Source: Muribaculaceae bacterium Isolate-002 (NCI) (GTDB lineage: Bacteria > Bacteroidota > Bacteroidia > Bacteroidales > Muribaculaceae). From it: 57,511 bases of DNA. Positions 7,120 through 17,123 of this stretch are shown piece after piece. Both the position numbers and the translations under genes were made by a program. Under the pieces are notes generated by a model. The model did not search any database and was not told where the DNA came from. It worked only from the letters and a program-made list of their open reading frames with translations. The stretch covers positions 1-57,511 of the forward strand of contig SCEG01000015.1 of assembly GCA_004102805.1 (NCBI GenBank), given 5' to 3'. Every line of letters begins with the position of its first letter. Position 1 is the first letter of the stretch.

Positions 7120-9159
7120 TCAGCAGATTTTTGAGCCGGGAGTGAGAGGTCCTTCGGGAGTTATAACAGTGAGTGAGCCGTCGGGGTTTTCGGCTGAGAG
7201 TATCATGCCTTGCGATTCGACGCCTTTGAGTTTGCGCGGGGGGAAGTTGGCGATGAAGCAAATCTGCTTGCCGACGAGGTCTTCGGGTTTGTAGTATTTT
7301 GCTATGCCGGAGACGATTGTGCGGGTGCCCATGCCGTCGTCGATGAGGAAGCGCAGGAGTTTGTCGGCTTTTGGGACGGCCTGGCATTCGAGCACTTTGC
7401 CGACGCGGATGTCGACTTTGAGGAATGTGTCGAAGTCGACGGGAGCGGCCTGTGGCTCGGGCTGCCATGCCTTTAGGCGGTTCTGCTCCTTGATGGCAGC
7501 GAGTCGGTCGAGCTGAGCCTGAATGACATCGTCTTCAATTTTCTCGAATAGCAGTTCGGGCTGATTGAGCTGAGAGCCGGCGGCGACGATGGCGTCGGAG
7601 CCGAGCATGCTCCATGATATCTCGCCGAGGGCGAGCATATTGCGGAGTTTTTCGCTCATGAAGGGGAGGAACGGCTCGAAAGCCACAGCGATGTTGGCGC
7701 AGAGCTGCAGGGCCACGTTGAGAATTGTCTTGACGCGCTCGGGATCGGTCTTGGCAACTTTCCAGGGTTCGGTTTCCTGGAGGTAGCGGTTGCCGATGCG
7801 TGCGATGTTCATGGCTTCGCGGAGAGCTTCGCGGAAGTGGAATGTGTCGAGGGCGGCGGTGAGTGCGTCGACTGACTGACGCACTTCGGCGATGGCGGCG
7901 TTGTCGATGTCGTCGAGCTGTCCGGCCTGCGGCACTATGCCGTTGAAATATTTGAATGTGAGCACCATCGCGCGGTTTACGAAGTTGCCGAGGATGGCTA
8001 CGAGTTCGGAGTTGTTGCGGGCCTGGAAGTCACGCCAGGTGAAGTCGTTGTCTTTTGTCTCCGGGGCGTTGGCCGTGAGGACGTAGCGGAGCACGTCCTG
8101 TTTTCCGGGGAAGTCGCGGAGGTATTCGTGGAGCCAGATTGCCCAGTTGCGCGATGTTGATATCTTGTCGCCTTCGAGGTTGAGGAATTCGTTGGCGGGG
8201 ACGTTGTCGGGGAGCTGGAAGTTGTCGCCGTAGGCCATGAGCATTGCGGGGAACACGATGCAGTGGAACACGATGTTGTCTTTTCCGATGAAGTTTATGA
8301 CGCGCGACTCGGGGTCTTTCCACCATTTCTGCCAAGAGTCGGGGAGGAGCTCGATGGTGTTGGAAATGTAGCCGATAGGGGCGTCGAACCATACGTAGAG
8401 CACTTTGCCGCCGGCACCTTCAACGGGCACGGGGACGCCCCAGTCGAGGTCGCGGCTGACGGCGCGGGGCTGCAGACCGAGGTCGAGCCATGACTTGCAC
8501 TGTCCGTAGACGTTGGATTTCCATTCCTTGTGTCCGTCAAGAATCCACTTTTCGAGGGCAGACTGCCAGCGGTCGAGGGGGAGGTACCAGTGTCTGGTTT
8601 CGCGGAGCACGGGAGTGTTGCCTGTTATGGCGCTTTTGGGGTTGATGAGGTCAGTGGCGTTGAGCGATGTGCCGCATTTCTCGCACTGGTCGCCGTAGGC
8701 GCCTTCGGCGTGGCAGTGGGGGCACTCGCCGGTGACGTAGCGGTCGGCGAGAAACTGGTTGGCTTTCTCGTCGAAGAGCTGCATCGATGTTTTCTCGACG
8801 AACTGGCCGTTGTCGTAGAGGCGACGGAAGAATTCGGATGCAGTGCGTGCGTGAATGTCGGAGGTGGTGCGTGAGTAAATGTCGAATGATATGCCGAGTT
8901 CGCTGAAAGAGTCCTTTATGATGGAGTGGTAGCGGTCGACGATGTCCTGGGGGGTGACACCTTCGGCTTTTGCCTTTATTGTGATGGGCACACCGTGTTC
9001 GTCGCTTCCTCCTATCATGAGCACTTCGCGGCCCTGGAGCCGGAGGTAGCGTGCATAGATGTCGGCGGGGACGTAGACTCCGGCGAGGTGGCCGATGTGC
9101 ACGGGGCCGTTGGCGTAAGGGAGAGCGGTGGTGATTAGCGTGCGCTTGAAATCTTTCAT
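7120..9159 (-). CDS. metG: Methionyl-tRNA synthetase
   Basis: Charges tRNA-Met with methionine. The 679 residues cover the full dimeric form. The class I HIGH motif is HIGHLAG (about residue 21). The zinc knuckle is [18 protein letters not shown] (about 144-161). The KMSKS loop is [13 protein letters not shown]. The anticodon-binding helical domain follows. The C-terminus carries a Trbp111-type tRNA-binding OB domain, from about residue 572 ([18 protein letters not shown]). The start ATG 9159 gives the standard [18 protein letters not shown]. ansA lies downstream on the same strand with an 82-bp gap. Confidence 0.98.
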   Translation of the reverse strand: MKDFKRTLITTALPYANGPVHIGHLAGVYVPADIYARYLRLQGREVLMIGGSDEHGVPITIKAKAEGVTPQDIVDRYHSIIKDSFSELGISFDIYSRTTSDIHARTASEFFRRLYDNGQFVEKTSMQLFDEKANQFLADRYVTGECPHCHAEGAYGDQCEKCGTSLNATDLINPKSAITGNTPVLRETRHWYLPLDRWQSALEKWILDGHKEWKSNVYGQCKSWLDLGLQPRAVSRDLDWGVPVPVEGAGGKVLYVWFDAPIGYISNTIELLPDSWQKWWKDPESRVINFIGKDNIVFHCIVFPAMLMAYGDNFQLPDNVPANEFLNLEGDKISTSRNWAIWLHEYLRDFPGKQDVLRYVLTANAPETKDNDFTWRDFQARNNSELVAILGNFVNRAMVLTFKYFNGIVPQAGQLDDIDNAAIAEVRQSVDALTAALDTFHFREALREAMNIARIGNRYLQETEPWKVAKTDPERVKTILNVALQLCANIAVAFEPFLPFMSEKLRNMLALGEISWSMLGSDAIVAAGSQLNQPELLFEKIEDDVIQAQLDRLAAIKEQNRLKAWQPEPQAAPVDFDTFLKVDIRVGKVLECQAVPKADKLLRFLIDDGMGTRTIVSGIAKYYKPEDLVGKQICFIANFPPRKLKGVESQGMILSAENPDGSLTVITPEGPLTPGSKIC

Positions 9160-9249
9160 ATTAAGGAACTGTTACTTATTCGGTAATTTTGTTGACTGAC
9201 TTGTTGCAGACCGTCGGAGATGTAAATCCAAACGGTTGCTTTATAATCG

Positions 9250-9257
9250 CAAAGGTA
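9250..9257 (-). promoter_or_regulatory. -7 box upstream of metG
   Basis: TACCTTTG on the minus strand, about 90 bp before the metG start, fits TAnnTTTG exactly. The -33 region is not obvious. Confidence 0.6.
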
Positions 9258-9359
9258 TAAAAAAAATCAGTGCTTTGTATGAATTTGACGCATTTTTAGG
9301 ATAAGCCGACAGTAATTTTGTGTCTGAGTCCCTCGCTTTGCGGAGCGGGTGATTGCATT

Positions 9360-9450
9360 GAGAGAGTGTTTGAATTTAAACCATTAACAAAAAAAGGGAA
9401 TGAGAGTAAAAACTTCAAATTAATCCTGGTTTAAATCCAAACATTCTCTG
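9360..9450 (+). repeat. MITE-like palindromic element, copy C
   Basis: About 90 bp with ends AGAGAGTGTTTGAATTTAAA and TTTAAATCCAAACATTCTCT, which are inverted repeats of each other with few mismatches. The inside has CAAATTAATCCTGG, which keeps a CAGGATTAA-type junction seen at the right border of the insert in long copy E. It lies 39 bp before the phage-type gene at 9490. Confidence 0.85.
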
Positions 9451-9489
9451 AAAGAAAGAGATGAAAGTTTTGTGAATAATTGTGGAGTT

Positions 9490-12039
9490 ATGATTAACAG
9501 GTTTACGGGAGAGAAGAAGCCGGGATATAAGGGAAATCTGACCGGAAGGGGAGTCGGCGGAGCGGTGATGATGAGAGTCGGAGCGGGCAGTGCGAAGCGT
9601 CTGCCTATGTGCGGAGAGAGTGATATCGCCGGAGTCAGTGTGGAGGAGTGTGCCAATCTGCGGCGTGACGCGAGCGGGAGGTGGCTTGTGGCTGCCGGCA
9701 GGCCGGCGCGCAATGCGAAAACGGGTCGGTTGCCGGTGATGACGTGGCTCGACAGCGCGGGATGCCGCAACGGCATTGTGAAGGATGGGGGGCGTCTGCG
9801 GCTTGTGTGTCTTGACGGCGAGGATCCGGGATATGACATCGGCGGAGTGTCGGGCGATGTGAAGTGCGCGGTGATGCTTGGCGCGGGACGCGGGGCTGTG
9901 ATGACTGATGTGGACTGCTACAGGCTTGAGGAGAGAGAAGGGGGATGGCGAGTGACGGGGGGACATACGTATCCGTCGCTGCGGTTTGAGGCTGCCGATG
10001 TGATGAGGCTGAGCGCCGATGCAGAGGAGCGGGAGCTGTCGGGAAGCTACACCACACGGTCGACGGTGCTGACCGATGCCGACGCCGACCGTCTGGGCAA
10101 GGATCTGCTGCGGTGTTACGGGGAGCTTGCCGACAAGACTACGCGCGGGGGAATGGAGTTGCAGCCGGTGCTGGCCCGATATCGTCTGGAGGGGGAGGGC
10201 GGAGAGGTGCTTTACCGTTCGGCGACAGTGCAGGTGGGAGCGCCGTCGGGGGTGCAGTGTGTCGACGAACTGCGTTGCGAACTGAGCGATGACGGGAGAC
10301 GGCGCGGCACGCTCCGTGTGGCGGCCGATGTCTACAGGCTCAGACTGCGCAGGGTGACAGCCGACAGCGTGGAGCCGGGGCGAGTGAAGCGGCTTGTGGT
10401 GGAGACGTCGTTGCCGGTGCATCCGGTCGATTACGGGGTTATAGCGGCGAATGCCCTCGGGCGGTCGGGCACAAACGGAGTGATGCTGCGTTGCTTTGTG
10501 CCGGGGGCTTCGGTGACGATGGTGTCGGCTCGCCGGCATGCGGCCCGCCGGCTTTATGAGATGGCTCTGAAGGGAGATGCTGCGTTTCGCGAGGCGCTGG
10601 TGGTGCAAAATCCTTTTGACGGCGACGGGGAGTTTGTGGTAGATGTGCCTGTGGCGCGCGGCGGGGTGCAGGGGGTTGAAGATGAGATTGCGTCGGTTAA
10701 GGAAATACTTGGCCGGAAGGTGACGGCGGTTGCGGCGGAAGTGTCAGGCTGCCGGGTGCCAAACCGGTTTATCGCCGACAGCGTGTGTGTGGCCGGCGGA
10801 AAGGTGGTGTGGGGCGGAATAAGGGAACGTCCGTTCAGCGGCTACCGCATAGAGGAGTTTGCCACGGCGGTGATAACTGCAGGAGAAGAGCATCCGTGGC
10901 GCTGCACGGTGGTGACCGAACTTGCTTCGGGGGCACGCTGCGTGGCGACATCTTGGGGCACTGAGGGAGCGCCGCTGAGACTGTCGCCGATATTGTGCAG
11001 CGCGCGGGGCGATGCGGTGAAGATGACAGTCACACTTGAGCGCGACGGTGTTGTCTACAAAGGGGAATTCGGACTTACGCCCGACGAGAGCCGCACGGTG
11101 TCGTATCATTTCAGCGGCGACGGGCTTGATACGGAACTTGAGGCGACCGACGAGACATTCGGTTATGTCAGCGAAGTGAGGGTGGATAATTATCGTCCGT
11201 CGGGGTTGCTTGTGGCTGATGCGGTCAATCCGGGCGATGTGTCGGTATCGGCAACAGCCGGCACGGGGAGCATCGCCTCACTGATGGCCGTAGACCGCCG
11301 CGGCAGTGCGTGGGAATTCGGCACTCACCGCGTGTATGTGATGACCGGGGCGGGTATATGGCTGCTCAGCATAGGCGGTGCGCTGAGATGCAACAGGATT
11401 GACCGCCGTGGAGTAAGCAGCCGCGGGGCTGTGGCCGAGACCGACGACGACCGTTATCCGGTGGTGTGTGTGGCGTCGGGCGACCTTGTGGGGCTTAGCC
11501 GTGGCAATGTGGTGACGCTTGAGAGCGGAGCAGGGGCGACTAAGGCCGGCTGGGACAGTGTGGCGAAGGAGCTGTGGCTTGCGGGAGATGACGGGAGCGC
11601 CCGGGTGAGGCAGTCGCTTACCGGAGGGTGGCGAAGTGTGGACGGCCTGGAGGTGCACGGCTTTCATGACAGCGGGCGCGGACTTCTTGTCGACAGTGAT
11701 CTCGGGATCAGGGATACGGCGAGAGGCGAGGGGGAGATGGCAGAGTTTGCCTACAGGCTGCGGTTTGACATGCCGGCTCTCGAGCGCTACAGAGGCGTCA
11801 GCGGTGTGAAGCGGGCAGGGGCGGAACTGCATTCGCGCAATGTCAACGGGGTTATGCGGGTGGTGTCGCGAACGATAGCCGGGAGCGATGCGGGGCGTGT
11901 GGCCGAGATGGAGTTTCGTGGTGAAACGAACGCGCCGCTGCTCCTTGGACTCTGCGGGAGCAACGGTGCAGTGACCGAGATAGAGCTGCGCGGAGAGATG
12001 GAGCGCGGCAGCGCCATCAGGGAGGTGCGGCTGGAATGA
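9490..12039 (+). CDS. Large phage-type structural protein (tail nozzle or propeller-like), isolated
   Basis: About 849 residues from ATG 9490; GTG 9472 would add six. I see no catalytic motif, signal peptide or membrane segment. The protein is rich in Gly, Val and Arg and predicted mostly beta. The last third has repeated strand pairs typical of the propeller-type adhesion/nozzle proteins of short-tailed phages: WEFGTHRVYVMTGAGIWLLS, IDRRGVSSRGAVAETDDD and AKELWLAGDDG. The assignment is by pattern and should be tested by structure search. It stands alone: metG lies upstream in the opposite direction, and its stop is 8 bp from the convergent asnA stop. A MITE-like element sits directly upstream. 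A phage head module of compatible type is 22 kb away at 33952-38733. Confidence 0.6.
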   Translation: MINRFTGEKKPGYKGNLTGRGVGGAVMMRVGAGSAKRLPMCGESDIAGVSVEECANLRRDASGRWLVAAGRPARNAKTGRLPVMTWLDSAGCRNGIVKDGGRLRLVCLDGEDPGYDIGGVSGDVKCAVMLGAGRGAVMTDVDCYRLEEREGGWRVTGGHTYPSLRFEAADVMRLSADAEERELSGSYTTRSTVLTDADADRLGKDLLRCYGELADKTTRGGMELQPVLARYRLEGEGGEVLYRSATVQVGAPSGVQCVDELRCELSDDGRRRGTLRVAADVYRLRLRRVTADSVEPGRVKRLVVETSLPVHPVDYGVIAANALGRSGTNGVMLRCFVPGASVTMVSARRHAARRLYEMALKGDAAFREALVVQNPFDGDGEFVVDVPVARGGVQGVEDEIASVKEILGRKVTAVAAEVSGCRVPNRFIADSVCVAGGKVVWGGIRERPFSGYRIEEFATAVITAGEEHPWRCTVVTELASGARCVATSWGTEGAPLRLSPILCSARGDAVKMTVTLERDGVVYKGEFGLTPDESRTVSYHFSGDGLDTELEATDETFGYVSEVRVDNYRPSGLLVADAVNPGDVSVSATAGTGSIASLMAVDRRGSAWEFGTHRVYVMTGAGIWLLSIGGALRCNRIDRRGVSSRGAVAETDDDRYPVVCVASGDLVGLSRGNVVTLESGAGATKAGWDSVAKELWLAGDDGSARVRQSLTGGWRSVDGLEVHGFHDSGRGLLVDSDLGIRDTARGEGEMAEFAYRLRFDMPALERYRGVSGVKRAGAELHSRNVNGVMRVVSRTIAGSDAGRVAEMEFRGETNAPLLLGLCGSNGAVTEIELRGEMERGSAIREVRLE

Positions 12040-12046
12040 ACAGCCG

Positions 12047-13081
12047 TCAAATGAGTCTGATGCCTGCTTTGGCGAGGGCTTCGATCTGTTCGTCGGGCCA
12101 TATCGAGGCTTGTACCTCTCCGATGTGGGCTTTCTGTAGAATGAACATGCATAGACGGCTCTGGCCTATGCCGCCGCCGATGGAGAGTGGGAGCTTGCCG
12201 TCGAGGAGCGCTTTGTGGAATCGGAGCGAGGCGCGTTCGGGGCATCCGGCTTTGTCAAGCTGACGACGGAGGGCGGCAGGGTCGACGCGAATGCCCATCG
12301 AGGAGAGCTCGAAGGGGCAGTCGAGCACGGTGTTCCAGACAACGATGTCGCCGTTGAGGCCTGTGGAGCTTTCGCCGTTGTCGGTCGACCAGTCGTCGTA
12401 GTCGGGGGCTCGTCCGTCGTGGGGCTGACCGTCGGCGAGGGTGTCACCGATGCCGATGATGAATACAGCGCCGTATTTCCTGGTCACTTCATATTCGCGC
12501 TGCTTCGGAGTCAGGCCGGGGTATTCTTTCTGAAGTTCGGCGGCGTGGACGAAGGTTATCTCTTTGGGGAGAGTGGGAGTGATATGAGGAAAGCGCCTGA
12601 AAATCATATCCTCGGTGTCGAGCAGTGCCCGGTATATTTTCCTGACTACATCTTTTAGGAAGCCGAGGTTGCGGTCAGAGGCTTCGATTGAGCGCTCCCA
12701 GTCCCATTGGTCAACGTAGAGAGAGTGGAGGTTGTCGAGGTCTTCGTCGGCGCGAATGGCGTTCATGTCGGTGTAGAGTCCGAAGCCGGGGGCGATGTCG
12801 TAGTCGGCGAGTTTCGCACGTTTCCATTTTGCGAGAGAGTGCACGACTTCGGCGTGGCGTCCGCCGATAGCTTTGACGTCGAAGCCGACCGGTTTTTCGA
12901 CACCGTTGAGATCGTCGTTTAGCCCGGTGCCGGAGAGTACGAAGAGAGGCGCTGTGACGCGGCGCAGGTTGAGGGCTTCGGAGAGCTTTTCCTCAAAGAA
13001 TACTTTTATATCTTTTATCGCTATTTCCGTGGTTTCGGGCAGCAATTTGAGTTTATACTTAGGTGGAATGATTACAGCCAT
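12047..13081 (-). CDS. asnA: Aspartate-ammonia ligase (asparagine synthetase A)
   Basis: Makes asparagine from aspartate, ammonia and ATP, in the cytoplasm. The 344 residues match the family length. Motifs include GRHAEVVHSLAKWKR (about 79-93), the class II synthetase-like core around LYVDQWDWE, and the C-terminal SIGGGIGQSRLCMF loop with the motif 3 Arg. The start ATG 13081 gives MAVIIPPKYK, usual for the family. The promoter at 13128-13159 is well formed. It is convergent with the phage-type gene at 9490-12039. Confidence 0.96.
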   Translation of the reverse strand: MAVIIPPKYKLKLLPETTEIAIKDIKVFFEEKLSEALNLRRVTAPLFVLSGTGLNDDLNGVEKPVGFDVKAIGGRHAEVVHSLAKWKRAKLADYDIAPGFGLYTDMNAIRADEDLDNLHSLYVDQWDWERSIEASDRNLGFLKDVVRKIYRALLDTEDMIFRRFPHITPTLPKEITFVHAAELQKEYPGLTPKQREYEVTRKYGAVFIIGIGDTLADGQPHDGRAPDYDDWSTDNGESSTGLNGDIVVWNTVLDCPFELSSMGIRVDPAALRRQLDKAGCPERASLRFHKALLDGKLPLSIGGGIGQSRLCMFILQKAHIGEVQASIWPDEQIEALAKAGIRLI

Positions 13082-13127
13082 GCGTTAGATGTTTAAATTC
13101 GATTGCAAAATGTAAATTGAATTGATG

Positions 13128-13159
13128 CAAAGATAAGCATTGTGCTTTTAATTTCCAAA
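13128..13159 (-). promoter_or_regulatory. asnA promoter
   Basis: On the minus strand a -33 TTTG is at 13156-13159 and the -7 box TATCTTTG is at 13128-13135, with a 20-bp spacer. The start codon follows about 47 bp downstream. Confidence 0.75.
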
Positions 13160-13225
13160 TTTATTTTGCAAAATGATATGGGCGGGGCTGGTCGCTCTGT
13201 GGATGGGGGTAGGTCGGGCAGAGGG

Positions 13226-13287
13226 GTTGTTAAAGTCGTTAAGGTTGTTAAGGTCTTTAGGATTGTTAAAGTCTTTAAGGTTTTTAT
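13226..13287. repeat. Tandem short repeat (GTTAAAGTC / GTTAAGGTT)
   Basis: About seven imperfect 9-bp units of GTTAAAGTCGTTAAGGTT type lie between the asnA promoter and the amylase promoter. Slippage could change the unit number. No gene or RNA is seen in it. Confidence 0.6.
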
Positions 13288-13312
13288 TTATGTGTGTTTT
13301 TTGAAAAATCAT

Positions 13313-13320
13313 TATATTTG
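13313..13320 (+). promoter_or_regulatory. -7 box of the amylase operon
   Basis: TATATTTG, 53 bp before the amylase start codon, fits TAnnTTTG. A TTTG at -33 is not at standard spacing. Confidence 0.6.
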
Positions 13321-13372
13321 CCATGCATAATTTTTTATACAAGCATAATTATTTTATATCTGTTTTAAAATC

Positions 13373-14803
13373 ATGAAAACTAAAGCTATCATTCTTACAC
13401 TTTTCGCTTTTATTTTCGGGAAAGCAGTCGCTCAGGTGACTGACCCCCGAGCACTTACAATCTATCAGATAATGGTGGCGTCGTATCAGCACGATGCGTC
13501 GGGCGCACCGGGCTACACTGCGATGTGGGGACCCGACGATGCGCGCAAGAACGGCAATCTGCGCGGCATCATCAATTCACTCGATTCAATAAAGGCACTT
13601 GGCGTGAATGCTATCTGGATGACGCCGATATTTGACAGTTCGACGGCTTCGGGCGGCGAGAAGCTTCAGGCCACGGGCTATTTTACCAATGATTTCTTCT
13701 CCATTGATCCGCATTTCGGCACCGAGGCTGATCTGAAGGAGCTTGTCGACAAGGCCCACAATAAGGGTATGTGTGTGATACTCGACGGCGTTTTCGGCCA
13801 TCACGGCGGTGTCACCACCGCGTCGCCCTCAGGCTATATGCTCGACACCCGCGAGGTATATTCCGACCGCGGCGAGCAGGGTGGCACCGGCAATATCGCC
13901 TATCCGGGTTCGCTTGACTATATCAAGGAGGTGGCTACATATTATATCGACCGCTTCGGCATTGACGGATGGCGCCTTGACCAGGCGTATCAGGCCACAC
14001 AGGGCGGACACAACTACTGGCTCGATATACGCGGCGCTGTAGAGGATCTTACGGCAGCCCGCAAGGCACGCGGCGAGAAATGGGGCACGCTGGGATATAT
14101 GGTAGGCGAGGACTGGGGCGACGCCGATGTGATAAACCGCGGGGTCTATCGTGACGGCGGCCTGCTCAGCGCGTTTGACTTCGACGGCAAGGAGCGCATC
14201 TCAGGCGCGATGCAGGATGTCGACAGCGAGGGTCTTGAAAACGGCTGGGCTGATATAATCACTACGCTTGCGCCCCCGACCGCACGCGGCTATCTCAACG
14301 ACAGCGTCATGCCCAATCTCTATCTCTCCAACCATGACGGCTACCGTCTTGCCGACCATTTCGATCCCGCCGACCCGCAGTATTACGCAAAGCTGAAGCT
14401 GCGCCACGGCATCCTTGCGGCATATTCCGGTCCGATTACGCTCTATTACGGCGATGAGTTTGCCGACCGCTCGCTTGAGTCGAAGGGCGCGCAGAAGGAC
14501 AACATTGCCCGCACCACCGGCCATCTGTCGCCCCGCAACAGCGCCGAGACCGATTTGCGTGACTATGTGGCGGAGGCAATGAAATTTCGTGCGGCCAATC
14601 CGGCGATGTGGCGCGGCGAGGCATCGTTTGCCACGATGCGCGGCCATAACGGCGCCGATATACTCGTAGTGACCAAGCGTGACCCCGAGTCGGCCAACAA
14701 AGTGGCAGTGGTGTTTTCCGACAAGCCGGTGACGCTGAAATTCCCGTCGAAGAAAGATGCGGTCAGAGTCGAGGCGCTTGTGCCGGCATTCGTTACGCTC
14801 TGA
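13373..14803 (+). CDS. Secreted GH13 alpha-amylase family glycosidase
   Basis: Hydrolyses or rearranges alpha-1,4-glucan-type sugars. The 476 residues start with a Sec signal peptide (MKTKAIILTLFAFIFGKAVA, cut near AQ). The four GH13 regions are visible: DGVFGHH (region I), GWRLDQA with the nucleophile Asp (II), VGEDWGD with the acid/base Glu (III), and LSNHDG with the transition-state Asp (IV). A short beta C-domain follows. There is no carbohydrate-binding module. Export suggests a periplasmic or outer-membrane-associated enzyme. No Sus-like transporter is adjacent. Its stop overlaps the start of the WYL gene by one base (TGATG), so the two are probably translationally coupled. Confidence 0.92.
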   Translation: MKTKAIILTLFAFIFGKAVAQVTDPRALTIYQIMVASYQHDASGAPGYTAMWGPDDARKNGNLRGIINSLDSIKALGVNAIWMTPIFDSSTASGGEKLQATGYFTNDFFSIDPHFGTEADLKELVDKAHNKGMCVILDGVFGHHGGVTTASPSGYMLDTREVYSDRGEQGGTGNIAYPGSLDYIKEVATYYIDRFGIDGWRLDQAYQATQGGHNYWLDIRGAVEDLTAARKARGEKWGTLGYMVGEDWGDADVINRGVYRDGGLLSAFDFDGKERISGAMQDVDSEGLENGWADIITTLAPPTARGYLNDSVMPNLYLSNHDGYRLADHFDPADPQYYAKLKLRHGILAAYSGPITLYYGDEFADRSLESKGAQKDNIARTTGHLSPRNSAETDLRDYVAEAMKFRAANPAMWRGEASFATMRGHNGADILVVTKRDPESANKVAVVFSDKPVTLKFPSKKDAVRVEALVPAFVTL

Positions 14804-15696
14804 TGGCACGCAATCTACTGTCACGGTATATATGGCTCGTCGACACGATACGCCGGCGTGGCAGCATCACGCGCCGCGAGCTCGACGAGGCGTGGAAGCA
14901 ATCGATATATTCCGACGGCAATCCTCTGCCGCGGCGCACATTTTATAATTATCGCGCCGCGGTGGAGGAGCTTTTCAATATCACGATAGGCTTCAATCCG
15001 TCAGACAATACCTATCATATAGCCGAGGACCCGTCGTCGGAAGGTATCACCGACTGGCTGCTCAACTCCGTGGCGATGACCAACATGCTGAGCGACTCGC
15101 GCGATGTGGCCGACAAGATATTTCTCGAGGAGGTGCCGTCGGCGCGCGAGCATCTGCCGTCGATGGTGAGCGCACTCAAGGAAGGGCGCACCGTGGAGAT
15201 GGACTATCAGCCCTACACGCGGCAGAACCCGAGCCGCGGCATTGTGCTTCACCCGTATTTCCTCAAGATATTCCGCCAGCGGTGGTATGTGACGGGGCTT
15301 AATGTGGCAGATGACCGAGTCAAGACCTACGCTCTCGACCGCATAGTGTCGATGCGTGTGACCGGCGACACTTACACGATACCCGACTATTTTGACGCTC
15401 CGGCCTATTTCCGCGACAGTTTCGGCATCATTTTCAACCGCGGTGAGGTGAAGGAGGTGATATTGCGAGTCGACGCGCGGCAGGCGAAATATTTCAGGGC
15501 GCTCCCTCTGCATCACAGCCAGCAGGAAACGGTGTCAGACGGATATTCGCTGTTCAGCTACCGGCTGAAGTTGTCAGACGACTTCGTGCAGGAGATACTT
15601 TCACACGGGCCGTCGGTGACGGTGGTGCGTCCGGCCGAGCTTCGCGCGATAGTGACGACGTCGCTTCGCGCCACTCTTGACAATTATGAAACATAG
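14803..15696 (+). CDS. WYL-domain transcriptional regulator
   Basis: The 297 residues comprise an N-terminal winged-helix-like DNA-binding part (about 1-60: RRELDEAWKQS, PRRTFYNYRAAVEELF) and a C-terminal WYL domain. In the WYL core, MDYQPYTRQNPSRGIVLHPY (about 130-149) is followed by RQRWYVTG and TYALDRI, which supply the ligand-binding Trp/Tyr/Arg residues. Such proteins sense small ligands or nucleic acids; the ligand here is unknown. The ATG at 14803 overlaps the amylase stop. The pairing with a secreted amylase may be only transcriptional. No defence genes are next to it. Confidence 0.88.
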   Translation: MARNLLSRYIWLVDTIRRRGSITRRELDEAWKQSIYSDGNPLPRRTFYNYRAAVEELFNITIGFNPSDNTYHIAEDPSSEGITDWLLNSVAMTNMLSDSRDVADKIFLEEVPSAREHLPSMVSALKEGRTVEMDYQPYTRQNPSRGIVLHPYFLKIFRQRWYVTGLNVADDRVKTYALDRIVSMRVTGDTYTIPDYFDAPAYFRDSFGIIFNRGEVKEVILRVDARQAKYFRALPLHHSQQETVSDGYSLFSYRLKLSDDFVQEILSHGPSVTVVRPAELRAIVTTSLRATLDNYET

Positions 15697-15753
15697 CAGG
15701 CTCCGCTCCTTCTGCTCCGCGCCGCTACATATTAAAATTCTTAAATTTTTGTA

Positions 15754-16842
15754 ATGGGACACCCTCTGAATTCGATAGCAACGACCGACAGCCGTAGCCG
15801 CCGGCAGCTGTTCGGCCTTAATCTCATACGCGCGGTGGCGATAGTGATGGTGATGGTCGATCACAGCATGCGGGCCGACATCAGTCCGGATATCAGATAT
15901 CTTGTGCATCTGATATTCAATCCTGACGCGGTGTTGTTTTTCATGGTGTCGGGGGCGCTGCTTCTGCCGGTGACGGGCGGTTATGCCGATTTCGTGCGCC
16001 GGCGTGTGGTGAGGGCGTTTGTGCCGTTTGTGGTGTGGGTGCTTGTCTATGCCGTGGCATATTATCTGTTAGGCATGGTCAACGGGTATTCTCTCGCTAT
16101 GCAGATACGCTGGAGCTGGATGTCATATAATTTTGATGCTGGATGGTTTGTGCCCGCCCTGATGGCGGTTTATTTCATTATGCCGCTTCTGTCGCCGTGG
16201 GTCGCGACTGCCTCGCGCAGGCATTTCCACTATGTGCTGTTGCTTTGGGCTGCGAGCGGGCTGCTGCCGCTGTTTGGGGCGCTCGGTGGGATACGCACGG
16301 CCGAGACGCCGCTGTCGCTGTTTGCGTCGGCAGTGCCCTACGCACTTATAGGGTATTATCTGACGCGTTACCGCTATCGCGGAGCGTTGCTTCCGTCGTA
16401 TGTTGTGCAGGCGTCGGCCGACAGCTCGCTGTCGCGTCGCAAGGCGCGCAGGGTGCGCCTTGCGACGCTCTATACGCTGATGCTGTCAGTTGGTGTGGTT
16501 GTGCCGTATGCGCTTCGTGATGCGGCCAATACGTTTGACATGCGCATGCTGTCGATGGACTGGACCGGTCTGCCCGCGATTGCGATGGCGGTGTTCTGGT
16601 TTTCGTTGCTGGTGCGGGTGCGCAGTGTAGGCGCTGTGGCCGACCGTGTGGTCAATTTCATAGCGCGCTATTCCTACGGCATCTATCTCAGCCACTGGCT
16701 GCTGGGCGGACTGCTTCTGCCGCGTTATATGCCGGAGTGGTCGGAGTCGACGGCGATGGTGTTTGCGGTGTCGATGGGTGGTGGTCTGGCAGTGTCGTTT
16801 GTGCTGCGCAATATTCCGTTTCTGGGGCGCTATCTGGTGTGA
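15754..16842 (+). CDS. Acyltransferase 3 family membrane protein
   Basis: About 362 residues, an integral inner-membrane protein with roughly ten hydrophobic segments. Family hallmarks are the N-terminal FGLNLIRAVAIVMVMVDHSM, with the catalytic His, and the Arg in the following cytoplasmic turn. FMVSGALLL follows. Near the C-terminus is YSYGIYLSHWLLGG. Such enzymes O-acylate (often acetylate) surface glycans or lipids at the membrane. The substrate cannot be read. It is about 57 bp downstream of the WYL gene and probably in the same transcript, which ends at the hairpin at 16864. Confidence 0.88.
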   Translation: MGHPLNSIATTDSRSRRQLFGLNLIRAVAIVMVMVDHSMRADISPDIRYLVHLIFNPDAVLFFMVSGALLLPVTGGYADFVRRRVVRAFVPFVVWVLVYAVAYYLLGMVNGYSLAMQIRWSWMSYNFDAGWFVPALMAVYFIMPLLSPWVATASRRHFHYVLLLWAASGLLPLFGALGGIRTAETPLSLFASAVPYALIGYYLTRYRYRGALLPSYVVQASADSSLSRRKARRVRLATLYTLMLSVGVVVPYALRDAANTFDMRMLSMDWTGLPAIAMAVFWFSLLVRVRSVGAVADRVVNFIARYSYGIYLSHWLLGGLLLPRYMPEWSESTAMVFAVSMGGGLAVSFVLRNIPFLGRYLV

Positions 16843-16863
16843 GCCGGCCGCCTGGTAAGTATA

Positions 16864-16893
16864 AAAAAAGAGTCGTTTCACAACGACTCTTTT
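16864..16893 (+). terminator. Terminator after the acyltransferase gene
   Basis: A 12-bp stem AAAAGAGTCGTT / AACGACTCTTTT with a short loop. The left arm carries an A run and the right a T run, so it can work on both strands. It lies 22 bp after the stop codon. Confidence 0.8.
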
Positions 16894-17123
16894 CCTTTAA
16901 ACCTTTATCTTAATCTAATACTATGAAAAACACACATGCAAAAGAAGTAATAATTTTTGAATTGACAAAATCTTTTTATGCATTTTTTTTGTGTGTGGTG
17001 TAAGTATATGTCGCGCTACATACGGCATGAAAAGCGGTATTTTCGATATTTTCAGCATGTTATGTGTATATGTGCATAAAAATGTAATAATCATGCATTA
17101 ACTTTGTTTAACAATATTGTGTG
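16894..17123. other. Intergenic leader-like remnant
   Basis: The stretch TTATCTTAATCTAATACT ends in an ATG (16922) followed by a 26-codon frame (MKNTHAKEV... ending FFLCVV). The leader resembles the translation-start region of many Bacteroidales exported-protein genes. The frame has no recognisable product and may be the left-over 5' end of a deleted gene. AT-rich sequence fills the rest up to the helicase stop. Confidence 0.35.

Noticed and set aside
16922..17002. 26-codon peptide gene after the acyltransferase terminator
   Set aside because: The start region looks typical but the product has no recognisable feature and no terminator or partner; more likely a remnant 5' end.
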